Below, one piece after another: positions 1 through 8,438 of a stretch of 48,805 bases of DNA. Position 1 is the first letter of the stretch; each line of letters begins with the position of its first letter. Location of the stretch: contig CAUHCL010000005.1 of NCBI GenBank assembly GCA_959604655.1, forward strand, positions 1-48,805. The letters run 5' to 3'. Made by a program: the position numbers and the translations under genes. This DNA is from an uncultured Alistipes sp. GTDB lineage: Bacteria; Bacteroidota; Bacteroidia; Bacteroidales; Rikenellaceae. The notes under the pieces were generated by a model, which was not told the DNA's origin, did no database searches, and was given only the letters and a program-made list of their open reading frames with translations.

Positions 1-1
1 G

Positions 2-1348
2 TCGGGCATGGTGCTCATGGCCGCCAACGCCGTGTGCGCCCATACGGCGAGCGTGCCGCTGCTCGTGGGCACCTGCTTCGTGGCGGGATGGTTCAGGATG
101 CAGGCCACCTTCGCCTGCAACTCCACCATACAGCTGTGGCTCACCCCCGTGCGCGACATGGCCATATTCTTCTGCTACGTCTACATCGTGGTGGACAGCG
201 TGATACAGCTCAGCGGCGTGGCCACCGTCTACACGGCGTTCTTCTCGCAGTGGGAGTACATGCACCGGGTCATGATCGGACTGCTCGCCCTGATGATACT
301 CATGGTGGCGTTGCTGGTCAGGCCCGTGCGCGGTCCCATGTTCATCCCGCTGCTCGGCATCGACTGGATAGGCGCCCTTCTGTGGTCGGGGTTCATGCTC
401 TGCTTCGCCTTCGTCTGCGTCTACGGCAATTTCTACGACTGGTGGGACGCCGCCGAGATACGGGGCGCCGCGCTCGTCGGGGCCGCCTGCCTCGGCATAA
501 ATCTGTGGCGCGCCTCCTTCCTCCACCATCCCTACGTGTCGTTCATGGCGCTCAGGAACCGCAACGTGGTGCGCGCCACGTGCATCTATCTGGTCTTCTT
601 CACCCTCATGGCCGTCGAACATGTCTTCGAACACGGCTATGCCGCCCAAATACTCGGATTCGACGAACTCAATCTCATCGATCTGAATCTGTATGTCTTC
701 GCGGGCATTGTCGCGGGGTGCGCGTTTACCTATTTCACCTTCGCGCTGCGCAAGTGGCGTTACAAGACCATGACGGCCATAGCGTTCACCCTCGCCTGCG
801 GCTATCTCGCCCTTTTCTATTTCTTCATCGACTACGGCGTCGAGAAGGAGATGCTTTTCGTGCCGCTGTTCATTCGCGGTGCCGCTTCGGTGATCATATC
901 CATCGTTTTCCTCACCTCCATCGTGCAGAGCGGCCTGCCGTTCATGGTGTTCCCCCAGGCGCTCACCATCAACGGATTCACGGGCGCCGTAATGGGGGCT
1001 ACGCTGGGTCCTGCAATCATCGGTGAGTTTCTGAAGCATACCATGGCCCGCAACGCGGCGTTGCTCGGGGCGAACGTGACGGACTTCAATCCCGACGTGT
1101 CGCTTGCCGCCGTCGGGCAGTACTACGGCATGGTGCAGACGCAGGCTTTGGTCGTGTCGATGAAGGAGATATACGGATGGCTGCTTATGGCGGCGCTCGT
1201 GTCGCTTCTGGCCATACTCGTCAGCTACGGAAACGTGCGTCCGTTCGCCGTGTTCCCCAAATGGAGCACCATCCGACAGGCTGTCAGACATGCGGTGCGC
1301 ACCGTCGGGCGCGCCAAAGCGCTGTCGGCACGTACGCTGCAACCATAG
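2..1348 (+). CDS. MFS drug exporter, EmrB/DHA2-like, C-terminal part (5' truncated)
   Basis: The reading frame is open from the first base, so the true start lies upstream of the window and the visible product is about 448 residues of a longer protein. It is very hydrophobic, with about ten membrane-spanning stretches separated by short loops, and a basic cytoplasmic tail (ending near RAKALSARTLQP). The pattern fits the 14-helix DHA2/EmrB branch of the major facilitator superfamily as found in Bacteroidota, which exports drugs or lipophilic compounds with an HlyD-type adaptor and a TolC-like channel. Those partners, if present, would lie upstream and cannot be seen. Substrate unknown. The gene converges on a small minus-strand gene across a hairpin at 1421-1446. 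Confidence 0.75.
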   Translation, partial: SGMVLMAANAVCAHTASVPLLVGTCFVAGWFRMQATFACNSTIQLWLTPVRDMAIFFCYVYIVVDSVIQLSGVATVYTAFFSQWEYMHRVMIGLLALMILMVALLVRPVRGPMFIPLLGIDWIGALLWSGFMLCFAFVCVYGNFYDWWDAAEIRGAALVGAACLGINLWRASFLHHPYVSFMALRNRNVVRATCIYLVFFTLMAVEHVFEHGYAAQILGFDELNLIDLNLYVFAGIVAGCAFTYFTFALRKWRYKTMTAIAFTLACGYLALFYFFIDYGVEKEMLFVPLFIRGAASVIISIVFLTSIVQSGLPFMVFPQALTINGFTGAVMGATLGPAIIGEFLKHTMARNAALLGANVTDFNPDVSLAAVGQYYGMVQTQALVVSMKEIYGWLLMAALVSLLAILVSYGNVRPFAVFPKWSTIRQAVRHAVRTVGRAKALSARTLQP

Positions 1349-1420
1349 CGGTATGGTATTGTTTAATGATCGTTCGTTTCGGGTTTGCCGACTGTGCAGC
1401 CGACGGAGCGGGCGACGGTG

Positions 1421-1446
1421 AGCCTCGGCCTTTGCAAGCCGAGGCT
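1421..1446. terminator. Hairpin between convergent genes
   Basis: Perfect 8-bp stem AGCCTCGG (1421-1428) with CCGAGGCT (1439-1446) and a 10-nt loop. It lies between the MFS gene and the minus-strand Cys-rich gene and touches the stop codon of the latter. There is no strong U-tract on either side, so a bidirectional terminator role is inferred from position and stem. Confidence 0.5.
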
Positions 1447-1706
1447 TATTGTTTGCCGTGCTCTATGTCGCAGGCGGAGCAGTTGCCCGTGCAGCCCGTG
1501 TCGGCGCAGTCGGTCCCCACGTCCTCGCGCGACTCCTGCACGGCGCACTTTATTCCCAGACGCTGCATGTTCTTGTTGGTGGCGATCTCCGAATCTATGT
1601 TGTGTCCCTTGAAAATGAGCGTGAGCGACAACCCCACGACGAAGAACGCCACGAAGACGACGGCTATGAGTATTACGATCAAGACGATCATGGATTGCGA
1701 TAACAT
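1446..1706 (-). CDS. Small Cys-rich single-pass membrane protein
   Basis: An 86-residue protein with one N-terminal membrane helix (about residues 5-32, rich in Ile, Val and Phe) followed by a polar region and a C-terminal cluster of five cysteines in the pattern CADTGCTGNCSACD, plus one earlier Cys (GIKCAVQ). The layout resembles FeoB-associated Cys-rich membrane proteins, but no feo gene is visible, so no function is assigned. The cysteines could bind a metal or an Fe-S cluster. It stands alone, divergent from trkA (191 bp between the starts) and convergent with the MFS gene. Coding rather than chance is supported by the clean helix-plus-Cys architecture. Confidence 0.6.
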   Translation of the reverse strand: MLSQSMIVLIVILIAVVFVAFFVVGLSLTLIFKGHNIDSEIATNKNMQRLGIKCAVQESREDVGTDCADTGCTGNCSACDIEHGKQ

Positions 1707-1761
1707 GGCGTACTAAATTTAGTAAAAACGGGTTTTAGTTGAATTTCCGACGACAAATTTA

Positions 1762-1769
1762 TATATTTG
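1762..1769 (+). promoter_or_regulatory. Putative -7 box for trkA
   Basis: TATATTTG matches the Bacteroidota -7 consensus TAnnTTTG in the AT-rich divergent region between the Cys-rich gene and trkA. It would give a leader of about 120 nt before the trkA start. No clear -33 TTTG at ideal spacing. Confidence 0.4.
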
Positions 1770-1896
1770 TTGCATATTTTGCGAAAAACAGTGCTTTTTT
1801 TGCGCACCGCATTAAAGGCTCGGTGTTTGCGACCGTAGACGATCCTCGGCGATCGGCTTCGGGGCGCGGGCCGTTGCGGTCGAAATATGTAAACGG

Positions 1897-3237
1897 ATGA
1901 AGATAGTAATTTCGGGCATAGGGGAGATGGGCAGCCACCTGGCGCGCATGCTGAGCGGCAGCGGTCACGACATCACGGTGATCGACAGCGACTCGAAGGC
2001 GCTGGACGAGCTGGGCAGCTTCGCCGACCTTATAACGGTCGAGGGCGACACCACGGCCTTCGCCGTGCTGCGCAAGGCGGGCGTGCGCCGCTGCGATCTG
2101 TTCATCGCCGTCAACCACGACGAGAACCAGAACATTCTGTCGGCCATCATGGCCAAGCAGCTGGGAGCCAAGAAGTCCATCGCGCGCGTCGACAACAACG
2201 AGTATTTGGAACCCAACAACAAGGAGATGTTCATCGGCATGGGCATCGACTATCTGTTCTATCCCGAGAAGGTGGCGGCGCTGGAGGTGATAAACCTGCT
2301 GGGCCACACCTCCACCACCGACTATGTCGATTTCTCGGGCGGACGTCTGGCGCTGGTGGTGTTCCGTCTGGAGCCCACGTCGCCGCTGCTGGGCCGCAAT
2401 CTGATCGATCTGGCGGCCGACGGCTCCATCTCGGAGTTCCGCGCCGTGGCCATCACGCGCGGCACGCAGACCATCATCCCGCGCGGTCAGGACAAGTTCT
2501 TCGAGGGTGACACGGTCTACGTCATCTCGCGCAAGGAGGCCGCCAAGAGCGTCACCGAGCTTTCGGGCCAGAAGAGCGTCGAGGTCAAGAGTCTCATGAT
2601 CCTGGGCGGCTCGCGCATAGGCGTGCGGGTCGCGTCGGAGTTGCAGGACGAGATGAACATCAAGCTGGTGGAGTACAACGGCGAGAAGGCCTACCGTCTG
2701 GCCGAGGAACTGGACAAGACGCTCATCATCCACGAGGACGGGCGCAAGCTCGACGCCATGATGGAGGAAGGGCTCTCGAACATGGACGCCTTCATAGCCG
2801 TCACTGGCCGCAGCGAGACCAACATACTGGCGGCCATGCAGGCCAAGCGCATGGGCGTGAAGAAGGTTATAGCCGAGGTGGAGAACCTCAACTACATAAG
2901 CCTGGCCGAGAGCGTGGGCATCGACACCATAATAAACAAGAAACGCGTCACGGCGTCGAACATATTCCGCTTCACCATGTCGACCGATGTGCAGGCCATA
3001 CGCTGTCTGTCGGGCAGCGAGGCCGAGGTGCTGGAGTTCATCGTGAAGCCCAACTCGCCCGCCACGAAGAACAAGGTGAAGGACATGCGCCTGCCGCAGG
3101 ATGTGATAATCGGCGGCGTGGTGCGCGGCGACAAGGCCTTTATCGCCGTGGGCGATACGCAGATAAACGCATACGATCGGGTGGTGGTGTTTTCCATGCC
3201 CGGGTCGATAGACAAGGTGGGCGAGTTCTTCAACTGA
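1897..3237 (+). CDS. trkA: Trk potassium uptake regulatory subunit TrkA
   Basis: Peripheral NAD(H)-binding subunit that gates a TrkH/TrkG-type potassium channel. The 446-residue protein has the usual tandem layout of two RCK units. The first Rossmann domain starts with GIGEMG at residues 7-12, with the acidic strand end VIDSD; the second starts with GGSRIG at 237-242. Each is followed by an RCK-C ligand-binding domain (about 140-225 and 365-446). Length matches the family. In many bacteria trkA sits next to trkH, but the downstream neighbour here is an unrelated GH3-family gene and the upstream gene is divergent, so its channel partner must be elsewhere. Confidence 0.93.
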   Translation: MKIVISGIGEMGSHLARMLSGSGHDITVIDSDSKALDELGSFADLITVEGDTTAFAVLRKAGVRRCDLFIAVNHDENQNILSAIMAKQLGAKKSIARVDNNEYLEPNNKEMFIGMGIDYLFYPEKVAALEVINLLGHTSTTDYVDFSGGRLALVVFRLEPTSPLLGRNLIDLAADGSISEFRAVAITRGTQTIIPRGQDKFFEGDTVYVISRKEAAKSVTELSGQKSVEVKSLMILGGSRIGVRVASELQDEMNIKLVEYNGEKAYRLAEELDKTLIIHEDGRKLDAMMEEGLSNMDAFIAVTGRSETNILAAMQAKRMGVKKVIAEVENLNYISLAESVGIDTIINKKRVTASNIFRFTMSTDVQAIRCLSGSEAEVLEFIVKPNSPATKNKVKDMRLPQDVIIGGVVRGDKAFIAVGDTQINAYDRVVVFSMPGSIDKVGEFFN

Positions 3238-3293
3238 GCGCGCCCGCACCAGACTTGAATGTGAAGGGACCGACCTGTTAAACGGATTTTGAT

Positions 3294-4778
3294 ATGTCGG
3301 TTTTTGCAAAACTTCTGCGCGGGGTGTTTCTCGCGCGCTGCGGACGGATCGAGCGTGCCGCAAGGAGTGCGGTGGAGATCCAGTACCGTACTCTCGACGA
3401 GTTGTTGAGGCGGGGGCGGCGCACCGATTTCGGGCGTACGTACGGACTGGATGTCGTGCGCGGTCCCGAGGATTTCGCCCGCGCGGTGGCTGTTTTCGAC
3501 TACGAATCGTTCTCGCCACATATCGAACGCATGCGTCGGGGCGAGAGCGATGTGGCCTGCAAAGGGCGCGTCGGGATGTTCGCCCGTTCGTCGGGCACCA
3601 CCTCGTCGCGCAGCAAATACATACCCGTTACGCGCGAGGCGCTGCGCCGCAACCATCTGCGGGGCATGGCCGATACGGTGTCGCTCTACCTGGCGGCCAA
3701 TCCCGCGTCGAGGCTCTTCGAGGGGCGTACCCTCACTCTGGGCGGCTCGTGCTGCCGCGACGGCTACGGGGCGCTGGTCGGCGACTTGTCGGCCCTGACC
3801 TTGCATGCCGCGGGACGGCTGGCGGGCGCGGTGCGCGCTCCGAGCCTGCGGACGGCGCTTATGGAGGACTTCGACGCCAAGTGCGAGGCCATATGCCGCG
3901 AATGCGCCGCCGAACGCATCATGGCGCTGGCGGGCGTTCCGTCGTGGAATCTGGCCCTGCTGCGCCGCGTGACCGAGTTTGCGGGACGGCGTACGGCGCT
4001 GGAGGTGTGGCCCGATCTGGAGCTGTTCATGCACGGAGGGGTGAGCTTCAGGCCCTACCGCGAGGCTTTCGCCGAGGCGGTCGGCGGCGCGATAAACTAC
4101 ATGGAGTGCTACAACGCCTCCGAGGGATTCGTGGCCGTGGCCGAGCGTGCTGGGTGCGAGGATATGCTGCTGATGCCCGACTACGGGTGCTACTACGAGT
4201 TCGAGAGCGACGGCCGCACGGTACCTCTGGAGGGCGTGCGCGCGGGCTGCGAATATGCGGTTCTGCTCACTTCGGTGAACGGGCTGTGGCGCTACCGTCT
4301 GGGCGACAAGGTGACATTCACGTCGACCGATCCTTGGTGGCTGCGGGTCGCGGGACGCACGAAGCAGTACGTCAACGCCTTCGGCGAGGAACTTATGATC
4401 GGCAATGCCGAAGAGGCTCTGGCCCGCGCGTGCCGCGTCTCGCATGCGGTGGTGAACGAATATACCGTGGCGCCGAAATACATGTCGGCCTCGGGCGACG
4501 GCTGCCACGAGTGGGTGGCGGAGTTCGTGCGCGAGCCCGACGACAGGCGGCGGTTCGCCGAGGAACTGGATCGTGCGTTGCGCGAACTCAATTCCGACTA
4601 CGACGCCAAGCGCCGCAGCGTCATGGGACCTCCCGAGGTGAGGATCGTGCCCCGCGGCACGTTCCTGCGGTGGCAGACCGACGGGCGGCGCAACAAGGTG
4701 CCGCGGCTCATGAACGACCGCAGCGTGGCGGATGCCGTGACGGAGTATGCCGCGCGTGATGCCGAAGTTAGAGTATAA
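3294..4778 (+). CDS. GH3-family acyl-acid-amide synthetase-like protein
   Basis: A 494-residue member of the GH3 family, adenylate-forming enzymes that in plants join amino acids to jasmonate or auxin through an acyl-AMP intermediate. Visible ANL-type motifs are the phosphate-binding loop SSGTTSSRSKYIP (residues 99-111), a central YNASEGF motif in the acyl/nucleotide pocket, and YRLGDKV with the later GEEL segment that position the adenylate. Bacteroidota commonly carry such a gene, usually of unknown substrate, so the acyl acid and amine cannot be named. It follows trkA by 56 bp and is followed by the deoxynucleoside kinase gene; whether they share a transcript is uncertain because a -7-like box lies just after this gene. 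Confidence 0.85.
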   Translation: MSVFAKLLRGVFLARCGRIERAARSAVEIQYRTLDELLRRGRRTDFGRTYGLDVVRGPEDFARAVAVFDYESFSPHIERMRRGESDVACKGRVGMFARSSGTTSSRSKYIPVTREALRRNHLRGMADTVSLYLAANPASRLFEGRTLTLGGSCCRDGYGALVGDLSALTLHAAGRLAGAVRAPSLRTALMEDFDAKCEAICRECAAERIMALAGVPSWNLALLRRVTEFAGRRTALEVWPDLELFMHGGVSFRPYREAFAEAVGGAINYMECYNASEGFVAVAERAGCEDMLLMPDYGCYYEFESDGRTVPLEGVRAGCEYAVLLTSVNGLWRYRLGDKVTFTSTDPWWLRVAGRTKQYVNAFGEELMIGNAEEALARACRVSHAVVNEYTVAPKYMSASGDGCHEWVAEFVREPDDRRRFAEELDRALRELNSDYDAKRRSVMGPPEVRIVPRGTFLRWQTDGRRNKVPRLMNDRSVADAVTEYAARDAEVRV

Positions 4779-4784
4779 ACCATA

Positions 4785-4813
4785 TAAATTTGAAGGGTCC
4801 CTCGGACGGACCC
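4785..4813 (+). promoter_or_regulatory. -7-like box and hairpin ahead of the deoxynucleoside kinase
   Basis: TAAATTTG (4785-4792) fits TAnnTTTG. It is followed at once by the stem GGGTCC (4795-4800) / GGACCC (4808-4813) with a 7-nt loop, just before the ATG at 4826. Any transcript from this box would begin with this hairpin, which could affect translation or RNA stability. No clear -33 element. Confidence 0.35.
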
Positions 4814-4825
4814 TCGTTAAGAATC

Positions 4826-5440
4826 ATGTATGTAGCTATTGCAGGCAATATCGGGAGCGGCAAGACCACCCTCACCGATATTCTGACCCGACATTACGGA
4901 GCCAAGGCCTATTTCGAGGAATCCGATAACCCTTACATCGGCGATTTCTACAACGACATGAGCCGCTGGGCGTTCCAGCTCCAGATGTCGTTTCTCGGCA
5001 GCCGTATCCGCCAGACGCTGGACATGCTGTCGTCGGGTGGCGCCGACATATTCCAGGACCGCACCATCTACGAGGATGCCCACATCTTCGCCGCCAATCT
5101 GCACGAGATGGGGCTCATGACCTCGCGCGACTTCGCCACCTACATGAAGATATTCGACCTGACGACCAATCTCATTCCGCAGCCCGACGTGCTCATATAC
5201 CTTCGTGCGAGCATCCCCACGTTAGTGTCGCAGATCAAGCGCCGCGGACGCGACTACGAGATGAATATCGACGAGAGCTATCTCACGCGCCTGAACGAGA
5301 AGTACGAGAACTGGATCGGCAACATCTATCGCGGCGAGGTGCTCATCGTTGACAAGGATTCGGAGGATTTCGTCGAGGATCCCGCCGTGGCGGAGCGCAT
5401 CTGCGAACGGCTGGACCGCATTTCGGGCCGACGCTTATGA
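4826..5440 (+). CDS. Deoxynucleoside kinase (dNK/dGK family)
   Basis: Phosphorylates deoxynucleosides in salvage, using ATP. The 204-residue form starting at ATG 4826 gives MYVAIAGNIGSGKTT, placing the P-loop at residues 7-15 as in the family; the frame is open to an earlier ATG at 4790, but that would add 12 non-conserved residues and overlap the hairpin at 4795-4813. The DRTIYED segment (from residue 78) matches the DRSxxED substrate/base motif, and the Arg-rich lid KRRGRDYE is near 138-145. Whether it prefers deoxyadenosine, deoxyguanosine or others is not visible. It overlaps the next gene by 4 bp (ATGA), so the two are translationally coupled. Confidence 0.9.
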   Translation: MYVAIAGNIGSGKTTLTDILTRHYGAKAYFEESDNPYIGDFYNDMSRWAFQLQMSFLGSRIRQTLDMLSSGGADIFQDRTIYEDAHIFAANLHEMGLMTSRDFATYMKIFDLTTNLIPQPDVLIYLRASIPTLVSQIKRRGRDYEMNIDESYLTRLNEKYENWIGNIYRGEVLIVDKDSEDFVEDPAVAERICERLDRISGRRL

Positions 5441-6804
5441 GGTTGCCCGAGATGTTTGCCGCGCGCATGCGGCGCGAGATGGGCGCCGACGAGGCCGAAC
5501 GCCTCTTCGCCGCTTTAGAGTCGGAACCGTCGGTCGCCGTGCGGCTCAATCCGCGCAAGGCCATGACCGAGAAGTGGGGCGGCGCTTCGGTGCCGTGGAG
5601 CCGCGACGGGTATGTGCTCGCCGAGCGGCCGAGCTTTACGCTCGATCCCGATTTCCATGCGGGCGCCTACTACGTTCAGGAGGCTGCCTCGCAGTTTGCG
5701 GGTCACATCCTCGCCGAGGCTGCGGGCGGCGCGGAGAGGTGCCGCGGCATGCGCGTGCTGGACATGTGCGCTGCCCCTGGCGGCAAGAGCACCCATTACG
5801 CCTCGCTCGTCGGAGGCGAGGGCCTCGTGGTCGCCAACGAGATCAACCGCAGCCGTGCGGCGGTGCTGGCCGACAACGTGCGCAAGTGGGGCACGGGCAA
5901 CATGGCGGTCACGTGCAACGATTCGGTCCGCGTGGCGGCGTTCGAGCAGTGGTTCGACGCCGTGGCGGTCGACGCCCCCTGCTCGGGCGAGGGCATGTTC
6001 CGCAAGTCGGAGGAAGCCTGCGCGCAGTGGAGCGAGTCCAATGTGGCCATGTGTGCCGAGCGGCAGTGGGAGATCCTGCAAAACGCTTTCCGCGCGCTGC
6101 GCGCGGGGGGCATATTGATTTACAGTACCTGCACCTTCAACCGCAGCGAGGACGAGGATGTGTTGCGTCGCGCCTGCGCCGAGTTCGGCGACGGGCTGTG
6201 CGAGGCACCTTATATAAATGTCGACCCGTCGTGGGGCGTGGTGACGGGCGAGGCGGGCGTGTTCCGCACGTTCCGTTTCTTTCCGCACCGAGTTGCGGGC
6301 GAGGGTATGTTTCTGGCCGTGGCGCGCAAGGGCGGCGAGCCGTCGCGATGCCGCGCGCCGAAGGCCAAGCGCAGGGTGATGATTCCCGCCGACAAAGCCG
6401 TCGCGCGCGAACTCGGCCGCTGGGTGCGCGGCGATATGCGTTTCTACGAGGCGGGCGAGAATCTCTACGGCTGCCATGCCGAGCGTTACGACGACGTGGA
6501 GGCTCTCGCGGGGACGCTCTCGGTGATATATTCGGGCGTGGCGATGGGCCGCGTTTTCAAGGGCGCGCTCAAGCCCGACGGGGCGCTGGCGCTCTTCGCC
6601 GACGTGAACCGCGATGCCGCGGAGTGCCGCGAACTGGACGAGGCGGCAGCCCTGCGTTTTCTGCGCAAGCAGGATATCGACGCCGCGCCGCTGGCCGAGG
6701 GGCTGAACATGGTGACCTTCGGCGGGCAGCCGCTGGGGTTTGTCAAGCGCATCGGCGGCAGAGTGAACAACATGTATCCCAATTCGTTGAAAATATTGAA
6801 GTGA
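5437..6804 (+). CDS. RsmF/NOL1-NOP2-Sun family rRNA (cytosine-C5) methyltransferase
   Basis: S-adenosylmethionine-dependent m5C methyltransferase of rRNA. The 455-residue protein has the SAM motif CAAPGGKST (111-119), the release cysteine in PCSGEGMF (Cys182) and the catalytic cysteine in YSTCTFNRSEDE (Cys232). A C-terminal region of roughly 170 residues after about 285 fits the extra RNA-binding domains of the YebU/RsmF branch rather than RsmB, which has an N-terminal NusB-like domain not seen here. The exact target base is inferred only from family. Its start overlaps the upstream kinase stop by 4 bp. Confidence 0.88.
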   Translation: MRLPEMFAARMRREMGADEAERLFAALESEPSVAVRLNPRKAMTEKWGGASVPWSRDGYVLAERPSFTLDPDFHAGAYYVQEAASQFAGHILAEAAGGAERCRGMRVLDMCAAPGGKSTHYASLVGGEGLVVANEINRSRAAVLADNVRKWGTGNMAVTCNDSVRVAAFEQWFDAVAVDAPCSGEGMFRKSEEACAQWSESNVAMCAERQWEILQNAFRALRAGGILIYSTCTFNRSEDEDVLRRACAEFGDGLCEAPYINVDPSWGVVTGEAGVFRTFRFFPHRVAGEGMFLAVARKGGEPSRCRAPKAKRRVMIPADKAVARELGRWVRGDMRFYEAGENLYGCHAERYDDVEALAGTLSVIYSGVAMGRVFKGALKPDGALALFADVNRDAAECRELDEAAALRFLRKQDIDAAPLAEGLNMVTFGGQPLGFVKRIGGRVNNMYPNSLKILK

Positions 6805-6811
6805 TATAATT

Positions 6812-7411
6812 ATGTCAGCTAAAAAACTCTTTTATTCCATGGGCGAGGTGGCGGAGATGTTTGACGTGAACGCTTCGCTGATACGTCACTGGGAATCGAA
6901 GTTCGACTGCATACGCCCGCACAAGAACAAGAAGGGCAACCGCATGTTCTCGCCCGAGGATGTGGAGAAACTCAAACAGATATACCATTTGGTGAAGGAG
7001 CGAGGCATGACTCTCGAAGGGGCCAACAAGGCGATGAAGAGCTCGCGCAAGGAGCTGTCGCGCGAAACCGAGCTCCTGGAGCGTTTGCAGCGCATACGCT
7101 CGGCGCTGGTCGAGGTGCGCGAGGAACTCAAGGCGGGCGAGGGCGTGCAGATAGTGGATTCGGCCGATTCGGGTTATGCCGAGGAACCGATCGGGGCATC
7201 GGAGACCATGCCCGAGGCGGTGTCGGGCAGGGCCCCCGAGTCGGAGACTGCGCCCGAACAGTCGGCGGCAGAGGCGGTTGCGGAGCAGGCCGAAAGCGTT
7301 TCGGAGCCGTCGGGCGGTGCCGAACAGCCCGCCAAACGCACGCGCCGCCGCCGAAAGAACGACGGCGAGAACAAGGAGTTGTTCCCGTTCTACGAGCAGT
7401 CGTTGTTCTGA
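6812..7411 (+). CDS. MerR-family transcriptional regulator with acidic low-complexity tail
   Basis: A 199-residue protein. Residues about 3-75 form a MerR winged helix: FYSMGEVAEMFDV, then SLIRHWESKFDCIRP and the wing KNKKGNRMFSPEDVEKLKQI. A helical linker (about 75-110) follows, then an Ala/Glu/Ser-rich disordered stretch and a strongly basic cluster KRTRRRRKN near the end. This short single-wing form is common in Bacteroidota; it lacks the effector domain and metal-binding cysteines of metal-sensing MerR proteins, so no inducer is predicted. It follows the methyltransferase by 7 bp, probably in the same operon. Confidence 0.8.
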   Translation: MSAKKLFYSMGEVAEMFDVNASLIRHWESKFDCIRPHKNKKGNRMFSPEDVEKLKQIYHLVKERGMTLEGANKAMKSSRKELSRETELLERLQRIRSALVEVREELKAGEGVQIVDSADSGYAEEPIGASETMPEAVSGRAPESETAPEQSAAEAVAEQAESVSEPSGGAEQPAKRTRRRRKNDGENKELFPFYEQSLF

Positions 7412-7460
7412 CGGCGCGATTGAGGCTATTGAGATTGCAGGCTTTCCTGTCGTAGTTATT

Positions 7461-7530
7461 GTCCCGCCTCGGGCGGGACTATCTTCGGCGGCTCGCACCT
7501 TCGGTGCGACCCCCGCAGCCGCCGAAGATA
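7461..7530 (+). repeat. Compound palindromic element after the merR gene
   Basis: Two hairpins in tandem: GTCCCGCC (7461-7468) with GGCGGGAC (7472-7479), then a 14-bp perfect outer stem TATCTTCGGCGGCT (7480-7493) with AGCCGCCGAAGATA (7517-7530), enclosing a 6-bp hairpin CGCACC/GGTGCG. It probably ends the upstream operon and resembles in layout, not sequence, the family B repeats elsewhere in the window. The rest of the 7412-7619 gap is AT-rich and holds an imperfect inverted repeat at about 7568-7599. Confidence 0.65.
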
Positions 7531-7619
7531 AATTGAAATGAGGCTTGATTTTATTTATTCCGTGCTCAATAAAATTGAACTTCGCTTTAACTTTATTGAA
7601 TAGTGTTTGATAATTCATT

Positions 7620-8399
7620 ATGAAGGTAAAAGATGTAGCTGCGGCGATCGAGGCGTTCGCGCCGCTGGGGTTGCAGGAGTCGTACGATAACGCGGGACTC
7701 ATAGTCGGACGTTACGACGACGAGGTGCATCGCGCGCTGCTGGCGGTGGATGTCACCGAGGATGTGCTGGCCGAGGCCGTGCGCGAGGATTGCGACATGG
7801 TGATAACCCATCATCCGATAGTGTTCCACCCCCTGAAGCGGCTCAATTCGGCGAGCGCCGTCGAGCGGTGCGTCGAGCAGGCCGTGCGTCGAGGCATCGC
7901 CCTCTATGCCGCGCATACCAATCTCGACAGCGCGCCCGAGGGGATGAGCTGGCGCGTGGCGCATATCCTGGGGCTGGAGAACATCGCGGTGTTGCAGCCC
8001 TCGGTCGACGGCGCGGGCTTCGGCGTGGTGGGGGAGTTGCCCGAGGCTGCGTCGAGCGAGAGTTTCATGCGCACGGTGATGGAGCGTTTCGACGTGAAGG
8101 TCCTGCGTCACGGCGACATGGTGCGCGACACGGTGCGTCGGGTGGCGATATGCACGGGTGCGGGCGGGTCGCTTATAGGCGAGGCGCATGCCGCCGCGGC
8201 AGACATATATCTGACGGCCGATCTGAAATACAACGACTTCATGCGTCACGAGGGCAGGATGATTCTGGCAGATATGGGCCATTTCGAGAGCGAATATTGC
8301 GCGATTGAAATTTTATTTGACATTTTATCGAAAAATTTACCTATCTTTGCCGTTCGCAAGAGTGTGTGCTCGCGCAACCCCGTGAATTACATGTTGTGA
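7620..8399 (+). CDS. Nif3-like dinuclear metal-centre protein (GTP cyclohydrolase I type 2 homolog)
   Basis: Nif3/YbgI-family protein of 259 residues. The metal-binding residues are visible in ITHHPIVFH (His64, His65), HTNLD (His99, Asp103) and GHFESE (His221, Glu223/225). This is the short form, like E. coli YbgI; many Firmicutes and Bacteroidota members are about 365 residues with an inserted PII-like domain, absent here. The biological reaction of the family is not settled. The last 20 codons, including the conserved C-terminal NPVNYML, also hold a promoter for the next gene (8342-8349). Confidence 0.88.
   Translation: MKVKDVAAAIEAFAPLGLQESYDNAGLIVGRYDDEVHRALLAVDVTEDVLAEAVREDCDMVITHHPIVFHPLKRLNSASAVERCVEQAVRRGIALYAAHTNLDSAPEGMSWRVAHILGLENIAVLQPSVDGAGFGVVGELPEAASSESFMRTVMERFDVKVLRHGDMVRDTVRRVAICTGAGGSLIGEAHAAAADIYLTADLKYNDFMRHEGRMILADMGHFESEYCAIEILFDILSKNLPIFAVRKSVCSRNPVNYML
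8316..8349 (+). promoter_or_regulatory. Promoter inside the nif3-like gene
   Basis: TATCTTTG (8342-8349) is a perfect TAnnTTTG -7 box, with a TTTG 22 bp upstream in an unusually AT-rich stretch of otherwise GC-rich coding sequence. It lies in the last 60 bases of the nif3-like gene, about 90 bp before the zinc-ribbon gene it would drive. Confidence 0.6.
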
Positions 8400-8438
8400 G
8401 GGGCGGCGATAAGGCTTGATCAAACAAACTTAAAATAT

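Noticed and set aside
1759..3519. Long open frame of 586 codons on the minus strand opposite trkA
   Set aside because: It is antisense to a clear trkA, is His/Arg-rich with no motif, and results from the high GC content and codon bias of the real gene.
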